Part shown: positions 45,639 to 52,791 of the stretch, piece by piece
Numbering within the stretch: the first letter of the stretch is position 1
Layout of the letters: each line of letters begins with the position of its first letter
NCBI GenBank assembly: GCA_965203565.1
Contig: OZ241896.1
Location: 3,782,001-3,846,000, forward strand
From: JAAXGX01 sp965203565
GTDB lineage: Bacteria; Acidobacteriota; Vicinamibacteria; Vicinamibacterales; UBA8438
Reading direction: 5' to 3'
Length of the DNA stretch: 64,000 bases
Notes under the pieces: model-generated
What the model saw: only the letters and a program-made list of their open reading frames with translations
Databases searched by the model: none
Told to the model about the DNA's origin: nothing
Translations under genes and position numbers: made by a program

Positions 45639-46340
45639 ATGCAGATTCTTCGGGTGCGCCATCGCGACTCCGAGATCCACGTCGGCTTCAAGCTGAACCG
45701 GTTCATCGCCGACTGGCCGTCGGCGCAGTCGAAGTTCATCGACGGCATCGCCGACAGATTTCGTGGACAGGTTCCGATCGGCCCGCGGAACTTCAGCGTG
45801 ACTCCCTCCTTCGCCCTGGAAGACCTGCGGTGCAAGTGCCGGCTCTTCGGCGGTCAGTGCGAGATCGTTCTGGCGCCGGAGACGTTGCATCTCGACTTTG
45901 AGAACGTGAAACGGAAAGTCCGGCCCGTCGTTCTGGAAACGGTTCGAAGCGCGTCGGAATGGCTGGCCGGCGCTCTGGGAGACCACGGCCGGGACCTGTT
46001 GTCGTTCCAGACGCTTGCGCACCTGGAGGCGCTGGATGCGGGCGCCGCGGATGCGTACCTCGGCCAGTTCGTGCCGGCGGAAGCCGACGAGTTGCTGCGA
46101 TCCGAACCGGACGTGAAGCGCCTGCCGTCCAGCCGCACCCTGTTGTCGGGAGAAGCGGAAGGGTGGATGTTGGAGCGGGTGATCGAAAAATCGCTGTCGA
46201 TCGAAAACGCCGTGTTCGTGAACACGCGGGTTCACGTGCAGTCGTCGGATTCCCGGGAATTCGACGACGATCTGCGGCTGCTCGACCGCGTCGAGAAGCT
46301 GGCGGACCGCGCGGTCGGACTCGATTGCGAGGAGGCGTGA
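45639..46340 (+). CDS. Hypothetical protein (TIGR04255-like)
   Basis: A 233-residue protein with no domain I can name firmly. It starts MQILRVRHRDSEIHVGF and is mixed alpha/beta, with DFENVKRKVRPVVLETV and a C-terminal LLDRVEKLADRAVG helix. Its size and position before a second small gene recall TIGR04255-type pairs. The stop (TGA 46338-46340) directly abuts the next ATG. A deleted copy lies at 48807-48910. Lower GC and looser codon use than flanking genes suggest later arrival. Confidence 0.5.
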   Translation: MQILRVRHRDSEIHVGFKLNRFIADWPSAQSKFIDGIADRFRGQVPIGPRNFSVTPSFALEDLRCKCRLFGGQCEIVLAPETLHLDFENVKRKVRPVVLETVRSASEWLAGALGDHGRDLLSFQTLAHLEALDAGAADAYLGQFVPAEADELLRSEPDVKRLPSSRTLLSGEAEGWMLERVIEKSLSIENAVFVNTRVHVQSSDSREFDDDLRLLDRVEKLADRAVGLDCEEA

Positions 46341-47057
46341 ATGGCTGCGATGCAGTTCGGGCTCCTATCGGCGCACAACACCCCTGACCGTTTTCTTCCT
46401 CGGATTGTTCGGGAAGATCGCATGACGGCGCAGCTTGCGGCGAGCAACCGCGTGGGGTATGGAACACTTGGGGCCGAACCGTTCTCCCAGAAGCCGTGGA
46501 GCGATCCGAATGCGCCCATGGAGCTGCTCGTCGTCCAGACACCGGCGCGGAGACGCTTGGGGGCGTTCGGGAGGACTACGAACGCGCCGTCGTCGGTCGG
46601 AGCGGACACGGACGATGCGTATCGGCAGTTCCAGCCACACTGGCTCGCGGACGCCCTGGCGGCCCTGGCGGACGTCGACGACGAAATCGCGGAGGAAGAG
46701 CTTCCTCAAGTCGGTGAGGCCACAAAGATTGAGGCGGCAAGAATCATCAAGGCCTTGGCACGACGAGCGCCGGCGCCGACCGTCTACCCTACGCAGGACG
46801 CCGAGATCGCTCTGCATTTCAAGGCGCCCGGCCGGACGGGCGCCGTCGTCATCCTGTTGAGCGACGGCGGCCGGGCGGACTGCCATGCGTACGTCGGCGG
46901 CGCGAGCCGGCGCGCCCACTATGATGCTTCCTCGGACCTCCCTGATGCATTCGTCCTGGATCAACTGCGCCGCCTGACGCCGCCGATCCGGGCCGCCGTT
47001 TCGACGCCGGACGCGAGCTTCTCCCTGTTCCGAGCGATGCTCCTGCAGACGATCTGA
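46341..47057 (+). CDS. Hypothetical protein, copy A
   Basis: A 238-residue protein, GCGAGGAGG upstream of ATG 46341, immediately after the previous stop. The C-terminal half from DDEIAEEELPQVGEATKIEAARIIKAL (in part) through PTVYPTQDAEIALHFKAPGR to CHAYVGGASRRAHYD is the conserved part and recurs almost unchanged at 48911-49519. It seems to be the partner of the gene before it. Function unknown. Confidence 0.55.
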   Translation: MAAMQFGLLSAHNTPDRFLPRIVREDRMTAQLAASNRVGYGTLGAEPFSQKPWSDPNAPMELLVVQTPARRRLGAFGRTTNAPSSVGADTDDAYRQFQPHWLADALAALADVDDEIAEEELPQVGEATKIEAARIIKALARRAPAPTVYPTQDAEIALHFKAPGRTGAVVILLSDGGRADCHAYVGGASRRAHYDASSDLPDAFVLDQLRRLTPPIRAAVSTPDASFSLFRAMLLQTI

Positions 47058-47215
47058 CCTGAAGCGGACATACTTCTGAACGTCACCGGGGAGGAGAGAA
47101 GGCGCCAGCAGAAGGAGCACGCCGTTGAACTGGCGGACAAGTCCCGGTGGCTGGAGGCTCCCGCAGGTTCGGACTCCGTATGAATGGGAAATGGCTTCCG
47201 ACCGCGCCGGCCGCA

Positions 47216-47609
47216 TCAGTGCGCCCCGGGAGCGTAGCGGACTCCCGGGAGAGGTCGCCGCCGCGCATGGGTCGTTCTGTCGTCGGGAAGCCACTCCACG
47301 CGCGAGACGTCGTGCACGCTGTCGAACTCCGCCAGCACCACGCCGTCGCTCAGACGCACTTCGACGCCTCGACCCGAGTGCGTAGCCGTCCCGATCACCC
47401 GGCGGCGATCGGGAGACAGGGCGACGTCTCCGCCGACCACGGTGAAGAACGCCCGCGACCCCTCCAGGTGCAGAACGGCGTGCTGCGCGACGAAACTGCC
47501 GCGCACCAGCCGCTTCACCCGATGCGTCCGGCGATCCAGCACGGCGAACGCATCCACGTTCCGCAGCGACACCACCAGATCGCCGGGGGCCAAGCCGTCC
47601 GCGCCGCCT
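47216..47609 (-). pseudogene. Arylsulfotransferase-like 3' remnant
   Basis: The minus strand reads GGADGLAPGDLVVSLRNVDAFAVLDRR ... DRRRVIGTATHSGRGVEV ... RRPLPGVRYAPGAH, each part matching the C-terminal ~40 percent of the intact genes at 49677 and 51125. An internal ~130-bp deletion joins HLEGSRAFFTVVGG. The 5' part is missing and replaced by a MITE-end-like sequence at about 47610-47647. Confidence 0.8.
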
Positions 47610-47632
47610 GAGGTTGCCCCGAAAATGCCGAC

Positions 47633-47647
47633 TTTTACCACGGGCTG
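47633..47647 (-). repeat. Isolated MITE-type end
   Basis: On the minus strand these 15 bp read CAGCCCGTGGTAAAA, identical to the left end of the MITE at 2071, but the sequence inside (GTCGGCATTTTCGGGG) differs from the 158-bp element. It is either one end of a related element or a remnant. It lies exactly where the arylsulfotransferase remnant is truncated. Confidence 0.5.
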
Positions 47648-47691
47648 TTGAGCCGCGGCTTCTTGCCGAAGTCTGACGCTCCTCGACGGCG

Positions 47692-48345
47692 CTACATGGG
47701 CACAAAAAAGAAATCATGGTTTCGTATCGTGAACCAGCCTACATAGCCGCACCTCGGCGTCGCGCTCCGTACGGGACAGACCCGATGAATGAGCGAAGGC
47801 CCAAGCCGAAACAGCGTGGCGTCGCCGAACCGGCCCGGGGCGATCTTCTGGATTTCCCGGCTGCCCCGACGCCGGATATGCATCTCTCCGCCCACCACGG
47901 ACTCCACCGACAGGTGTATGTTGAATCCGAACCGCCTTCCTTTGCACCAGTCGCTGTGCCACGTGCTGAAGTGCTTGTCGCAAGACGACAGCTTGGAGTA
48001 TCGCCCGTCGAAGCTCCTGATCGTCTCGTCATGCTGGGTGAACTCGCCGATCGCGGCGAAGAGCCGAGGTCGATTGAGCAGGATCCACAGGAACTTCTCA
48101 AGCGGCGTCCCCCTTGGCAGCGTTTCTTCCCGTGCGATCAGATCGCCGTCGTCAACCTCCATAGGCTGCAACTGCTCGTCAGCGGCGCTCAGCATGGGAC
48201 GGAGCCGCGCCAGAACGTACGGATCGACGAAACGCTCGAACCGGATGAAGTGGCGCTTCCTGAAGACAGCCTGCTGCGCCGCCCATTCGGCGTCTCGACG
48301 ATATTCAACACCGCTCATGGTCAGTCGAATCATGCGCTTTATCAT
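47692..48345 (-). CDS. 2OG-Fe(II) oxygenase, paralog B
   Basis: A 217-residue protein: H130-S-D132 (STWHSDWC), His187 (SLIHRVCP) and Arg198 complete the 2-oxoglutarate/iron site. It aligns with the 40883 gene along its whole length. A strong TATAAT (48346-48351 on the minus strand) directly precedes ATG 48345, so transcription probably starts inside this frame and translation at ATG 48333 (MIRLTM) or 48318. AT-rich bases upstream are unusual for the window. It has a C-terminal extension (RNHDFFFVPM) absent from paralog A. Confidence 0.78.
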   Translation of the reverse strand: MIKRMIRLTMSGVEYRRDAEWAAQQAVFRKRHFIRFERFVDPYVLARLRPMLSAADEQLQPMEVDDGDLIAREETLPRGTPLEKFLWILLNRPRLFAAIGEFTQHDETIRSFDGRYSKLSSCDKHFSTWHSDWCKGRRFGFNIHLSVESVVGGEMHIRRRGSREIQKIAPGRFGDATLFRLGPSLIHRVCPVRSATPRCGYVGWFTIRNHDFFFVPM

Positions 48346-48409
48346 ATTATATAACTCAGGGCGCCTCGCTCGGCGCAGATCAGCGGACGCCGGGACTGAC
48401 GACGGCGCG

Positions 48410-48668
48410 GCGGCGCTTGCGCGCGAGGCGCGTCCGATCCATCATGGGACGGTTCGGAGACTGTCCGGGCGAAAACACGAGCGAGAAGACACGTTCGACC
48501 GGGGGATGCTGCCGGCCGCCGTCTGGTCGGACCTCGACGCGGGCGACCGGTGCATCCAGCACGCGAAGGCCGGGCCGCCAATCAGCACCGGCGGCTACAA
48601 CAACAACATCCAGATCGTCCAATTCAACGGAAAGCACGACCAGATCGGGCGGCCGCTGCTGAGCTCGG
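48410..48668 (+). pseudogene. Fragment of the secreted 'PDIQGVW' family
   Basis: In the plus frame this stretch reads RCIQHAKAGPPISTGGYNNNIQIVQ, resembling the central block of the secreted family (RCITRG...YN-N-ILQTP). No start, signal peptide or C-terminal ACHEGNY block is present. It runs straight into the repeat at 48673. The whole gap 48346-48910 holds only this, the repeat copy and a deleted gene remnant. Confidence 0.45.
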
Positions 48669-48672
48669 GCGA

Positions 48673-48806
48673 GAGTCTCTTCCAACGACAAGTGAGCCTG
48701 AACGGGGGATTGTTTCCAACGACAGATGAGCCTGAAGGGAGGCCGGGTCACGTATACTGATGCATTGTGGGCAGGCTGCGAACCAGCCGGACTCGGCGCT
48801 TCTGAG
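48673..48806. repeat. Direct repeat, copy B (pairs with 45482-45610)
   Basis: Near-identical to 45482-45610, including both TTCCAACGACA...GAGCCTGAA units and the TATACT box (48753-48758). It marks the left edge of the second duplication unit. Confidence 0.85.
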
Positions 48807-48910
48807 CTGAACCGGTTCATCACCGACTAGCCGTCGGCGCAGTCGAAGTTTATCGACGGTCGAGAAGCTGGCGGACCGCGCGGTCGGAGCTCGATTGCGA
48901 GGAGGCGTGA
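48807..48910 (+). pseudogene. Deleted remnant of the 45639-type gene
   Basis: Only about 30 codons' worth remain: CTGAACCGGTTCATCACCGAC (native LNRFIADWPSAQSKF, now with a TAG stop at 48828) is joined directly to GTCGAGAAGCTGGCGGACCGC (native VEKLADRAVG), with roughly 580 bp missing between. The GAGGAGGCGTGA before the next ATG is retained. Confidence 0.8.
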
Positions 48911-49519
48911 ATGGCTGCGATTGTTCAGGAAGATCGCATGACGGCGCAGCTTGCGGCGAGCAACCGCGTGGGGTATGGAACACTTGGGGGCCGAACCGTT
49001 CTTCCAGAAGCCGTGGAGCGATCCGAATGCGCCCATGGAGCTGCTCGTCGTCCAGACACCGACGCGGAGACATATCGGCAGTTCCACGTCCCGGAGCCAC
49101 GCTGGCTCGCGGACGCCCTGGCGGCCCTGGCGGACGTCGACGACGAAATCGCGGAGGAAGAGCTTCCTCAAGTCGGTGAGGCCACAAAGATTGAGGCGGC
49201 AAGAATCATCAAGGCCTTGGCGCGACGTGCGCCGGCGCCGACCGTCTACCCTACGCAGGACGCCGAGATCGCACTGCATTTCAAGGCGCCCGGCCGGACG
49301 GGCGCCGTCGTCATCCTGTTGAGCGACGGCGGGCGGGCGGACTGCCATGCGTACGTCGGCGGCGCGAGCCGGCGCGCCCACTATGACGCTTCCTCGGACC
49401 TCCCTGATCCATTCGTCCTGGATCAACTGCGCCGCCTGACGCCGCCGATCCGGGCTGCCGTTTCGACGCCGGACGCGAGCTTCTCCCTGTTCCGAGCGAT
49501 GTTCCTGCCGACGATCTGA
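48911..49519 (+). pseudogene. Hypothetical protein, copy B (rearranged)
   Basis: A 202-codon open frame. Relative to the 46341 copy it lacks ~54 bp near the start, gains one G at about 48987 that throws ~35 codons out of frame (reading RTVLPEAVERSECAHGAARR), and has a compensating deletion before ETYRQF. From WLADALAAL to the end it is nearly identical to copy A. It may be translated but its middle is scrambled. Confidence 0.6.
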
Positions 49520-49676
49520 CCTGAAGCGGACATACTTCTGAACGTCACCGGGGAGGAGAGAAGGCGCCAGCAGAAGGAGCACGCCGTTGAACTGGCGGAC
49601 AAGTCCCGGTGGCTGGAGGCTCCCGCAGGTTCGGACTCCGTATGAATGGAAATGGCTTCCGACCGCGCCGGCCGCA

Positions 49677-51125
49677 TCAGTGCTCCCCGGGAGCGTAGCG
49701 GACTCCCGGGAGAGGTCGCCGCCGCGCACGGGTCGTTCTGTCGTCGGGAAGCCACTCCACGCGCGAGACGTCGTGCACGCTGTCGAACTCCGCCAGCACC
49801 GCGCCATCGCTCAGACGCACTTCGACGCCTCGACCTGACTCCCAGGCCGTCCCGATCACCCGGCGGCGATCGGGAGACAGGGCGACGTCGCCGCCGCTAT
49901 TGGTGAAGAACGCCCGCCTCAGGCGGTCGGGCGTCGCGGCGTTGGGAAAGATCGTGGTCTCGCCGCCGTCCGCCACGTCCACCATCAGCAGCCGCGAGAA
50001 ACCGCCCCCGGCGGCCGCATCCATCCCCAGATTGTCGAACATCACGAACCGGGACCCCTCCAGGTGCAGAACGGCGTGCTGCTCGACGAAACCGCCGCGC
50101 ACCAGCCGCTTCACCCGATGCGTCCGGCGATCCAGTACGGCGAACGCATCCACGCGCCGCAACGACAACACCAGATCGCCGGGGGCCAGGCCGTCCGCGC
50201 CGCCGGCGTCCTCCCCCAGCACGTCGATGCTGTTGAGGTGAAGCGGGTCACATTCGGACGCGCTTTTTCGGATCATGCGTGCATATCGAGACTCCCGGAC
50301 GGCGTCGAACACGGAGATTTCTTCCTGCACCCTCCCGGCGCCGTCGATCACGCGCACGGTGTCCAGCATCGGGCGTTGGCAACGCAGCCTGATGAAAAAG
50401 CCGCTGCGCCCGCGGGAACCGAAGTCGATCGGCCCGGCGGGGATCCGCATGCCCGGGACCAGGGCGGCGCCGTCGGCCGTCAGGCGCGGCCGGTGGTGGC
50501 TGTAGTCCCGCCGGTACCAGATCGGACGGCCGTCCCGATCGAGGCGCGCGACGCCGCCGGCGTACGGAAAGGATTCCATAAAACGGAAGACGACCAGCAG
50601 GTCGCCGTTCGGGTACGGGGAGACTGCGAACACATCCACGTCTTCGGTGAACGAGAATCCGAATCCGTGCTCGTAAGGCAGGTCGTCGGGGTGCGCCGCG
50701 CGCGCGATCTCCTCGGGGCGGTACGGCCAGACGCGGCGCACCTCGCCGCGGCCGGCGTACTCGACCGCGACGCAGCCCGGGTGCCCGGGACAATGTTCCG
50801 CAAAATACTCCCACCCGCCGACGAGCAGGATCGGGTCGGCGAGCGCGCCCTCGGCGAGTCGGATGCGGTGCGCGTCCAGGCGGCCGAGCGGGAACGCCGT
50901 GGGCCGCCACCGCCACTTGGCGGCCGGGGGGGGATTGAAGGCCGGAATTACCTCGGGCAGGGTGGTGAGCGTTTTCAGGGTCCGCCAGGCGGAGCGGATC
51001 GTGTAAAAGGGAAACGTCTGGAAGTGTCCCACCCAGACGCCGCCGGCGAACGTCGCCAGCGCGAGCGCCGCCGCGAGGAGCGCAAGCGGCGCCTTGACCC
51101 CCGAACGACGGAAAGCCGGCCGCAT
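49677..51125 (-). CDS. Arylsulfotransferase-family propeller, tandem copy 2
   Basis: A 482-residue exported protein from ATG 51125, which overlaps the stop of the upstream copy (TGATG). One N-terminal TM/signal (LALLAAALALATFAGGVWVG) then a beta-propeller-like body with RRDYSHHRPRL, DPLHLNSIDVL, APGDLVLSLRRVDAF, THRVKRLVRGGFVEQHAVLHL and FDNLGMDA. The His-containing blocks match arylsulfotransferase (ASST, Arylsulfotran_2) proteins, which move sulfate from phenolic sulfates. I am fairly sure of the fold, less of activity. Just after its stop are the first codons of a further lost copy. Confidence 0.78.
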   Translation of the reverse strand: MRPAFRRSGVKAPLALLAAALALATFAGGVWVGHFQTFPFYTIRSAWRTLKTLTTLPEVIPAFNPPPAAKWRWRPTAFPLGRLDAHRIRLAEGALADPILLVGGWEYFAEHCPGHPGCVAVEYAGRGEVRRVWPYRPEEIARAAHPDDLPYEHGFGFSFTEDVDVFAVSPYPNGDLLVVFRFMESFPYAGGVARLDRDGRPIWYRRDYSHHRPRLTADGAALVPGMRIPAGPIDFGSRGRSGFFIRLRCQRPMLDTVRVIDGAGRVQEEISVFDAVRESRYARMIRKSASECDPLHLNSIDVLGEDAGGADGLAPGDLVLSLRRVDAFAVLDRRTHRVKRLVRGGFVEQHAVLHLEGSRFVMFDNLGMDAAAGGGFSRLLMVDVADGGETTIFPNAATPDRLRRAFFTNSGGDVALSPDRRRVIGTAWESGRGVEVRLSDGAVLAEFDSVHDVSRVEWLPDDRTTRARRRPLPGVRYAPGEH

Positions 51126-52576
51126 CAGTGCTCCCCGGGATCGTAGCGGACTCCCGGGAGAGGTCGCCGCCGCGCACGGGTCGTTCTGTCGTCGGGAAGC
51201 CACTCCACGCGCGAGACGTCGTGCACGCTGTCGAACTCCGCCAGCACCGCGCCATCGCTCAGACGCACTTCGACGCCTCGACCTGACTCCCAGGCCGTCC
51301 CGATCACCCGGCGGCGATCGGGAGACAGGGCGACGTCGCCGCCGCTATTGGTGAAGAACGCCCGCCTCAGGCGGTCGGGCGTCGCGGCGTTGGGAAAGAT
51401 CGTGGTCTCGCTGCCATCCGCCACGTCCACCATCAGCAGCCGCGAGAAACCGCCCCCGGCGGCCGCATCCATCCCCAGATTGTCGAACATCACGAACCGG
51501 GACCCCTCCAGGTGCAGAACGGCGTGCTGCTCGACGAAACCGCCGCGCACCAGCCGCTTCACCCGATGCGTCCGGCGATCCAGTACGGCGAACGCATCCA
51601 CGCGCCGCAACGACAACACCAGATCGCCGGGGGCCAGGCCGTCCGCGCCGCCGGCGTCCTCCCCCAGCACGTCGATGCTGTTGAGGTGAAGCGGGTCACA
51701 TTCGGACGCGCTTTTTCGGATCATGCGTGCATATCGAGACTCCCGGACGGCGTCGAACACGGAGATTTCTTCCTGCACCCTCCCGGCGCCGTCGATCACG
51801 CGCACGGTGTCCAGCATCGGGCGTTGGCAACGCAGCCTGATGAAAAAGCCGCTGCGCCCAAGGGGACCGAAGTCGATCGAGCTGGCGGGAATCCGCAGGC
51901 CCGGGACCAGGGCGGCGCCGTCGGCCGTCAGGCGCGGCCGGTGGTGACTGTAGTCTCGCCGGTACCAGACCGGGCGGCCGTCCCGATCGAGGCGCGCGAC
52001 GCCGCCGGCGTACGGAAAGGCTCCTAGAAAGCCGAAGACGACCAGCAGGTCGCCGTTCGGGTACGGGGAGACTGCGAACACCCGCACGTCTTCGGTGAAC
52101 GAGAATCCGAATATGTACTCGTAGGGCAGGTCGTCGGGGTGCGCCGCGCGCGCGATCTCCTCGGGGCGGTACGGCCAGACGCGGCGCACCTCGCCGCGGC
52201 CGGCGTACTCGACCGCGATGCAGCCCACGTGCCCGGGACAATGCTCCGCAAAATACTCCCACCCGCCGACGAGCAGGATCGGGTCGGCGAGCGCGTCCTC
52301 GGCAAGTTGGATGCGGTGCGCGTCCAGGCGGCCGAGCGGGAACGCCGTGGGCCGCCACCGCCACTCGGCGGTCCGGGGAGAATTGAAGGCCGGAATCGCC
52401 TCGGGCAGGGTGGTGAGCGTGTCCAGGGTCCGCCAGGCGGAACGGATCGTGTAGAAGGGAAACGTCTGGAAGTACCCCACCCAGACGCCGCCGGCAAACG
52501 CCGCCAGCGCGAGCGCCGCCGCAAGGAGCGCGAGCGGCGCCTTGTCCCCCGAACGACGGAAACCGGAAGCGTTCAT
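51125..52576 (-). CDS. Arylsulfotransferase-family propeller, tandem copy 1
   Basis: A 483-residue exported protein from ATG 52576. It is a tandem twin of the 49677 gene: the last ~750 bp are nearly identical, while the first ~700 bp differ more. It has the same TM anchor, RRDYSHHRPRL and QHAVLHL blocks. It is also related to the 61745 gene at the head of the same operon. The MITE at 52633 lies 56 bp upstream, so its original upstream spacing has been altered. Confidence 0.8.
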   Translation of the reverse strand: MNASGFRRSGDKAPLALLAAALALAAFAGGVWVGYFQTFPFYTIRSAWRTLDTLTTLPEAIPAFNSPRTAEWRWRPTAFPLGRLDAHRIQLAEDALADPILLVGGWEYFAEHCPGHVGCIAVEYAGRGEVRRVWPYRPEEIARAAHPDDLPYEYIFGFSFTEDVRVFAVSPYPNGDLLVVFGFLGAFPYAGGVARLDRDGRPVWYRRDYSHHRPRLTADGAALVPGLRIPASSIDFGPLGRSGFFIRLRCQRPMLDTVRVIDGAGRVQEEISVFDAVRESRYARMIRKSASECDPLHLNSIDVLGEDAGGADGLAPGDLVLSLRRVDAFAVLDRRTHRVKRLVRGGFVEQHAVLHLEGSRFVMFDNLGMDAAAGGGFSRLLMVDVADGSETTIFPNAATPDRLRRAFFTNSGGDVALSPDRRRVIGTAWESGRGVEVRLSDGAVLAEFDSVHDVSRVEWLPDDRTTRARRRPLPGVRYDPGEH

Positions 52577-52632
52577 ACCGAAGCGGCCCTCGCGAATCCA
52601 GTCAGGCCCCGCGGCCGGCGGGCGGGGCCTGA

Positions 52633-52791
52633 CAGCCCGTGGCGAAAGTCCCCGCTGCATTCGAGCGGCGATGCATCCCGCCTGACTGCGTTGTTCGTCG
52701 GTTGCGTATGCCCAATATGCGCCCTCCTCACGCCTTGTCAGCCGGGCGCCTCACCGCTCTCGGTGCGACGCGGGGATTCCACCACGGGCTG
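52633..52791 (-). mobile_element. 159-bp MITE-like element, copy 3
   Basis: Same family as the copies at 2071 and 2701 but on the minus strand, with ends CAGCCCGTGG and CCACGGGCTG and 4-bp target duplications CTGA (52629-52632, 52792-52795). It diverges a little (1-bp insertion, GAGAGCGGTGAGGCG for GAGACGGGCGGGGCG). It lies between a glycosyltransferase and an arylsulfotransferase gene and provides the former's stop codon. Confidence 0.9.
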
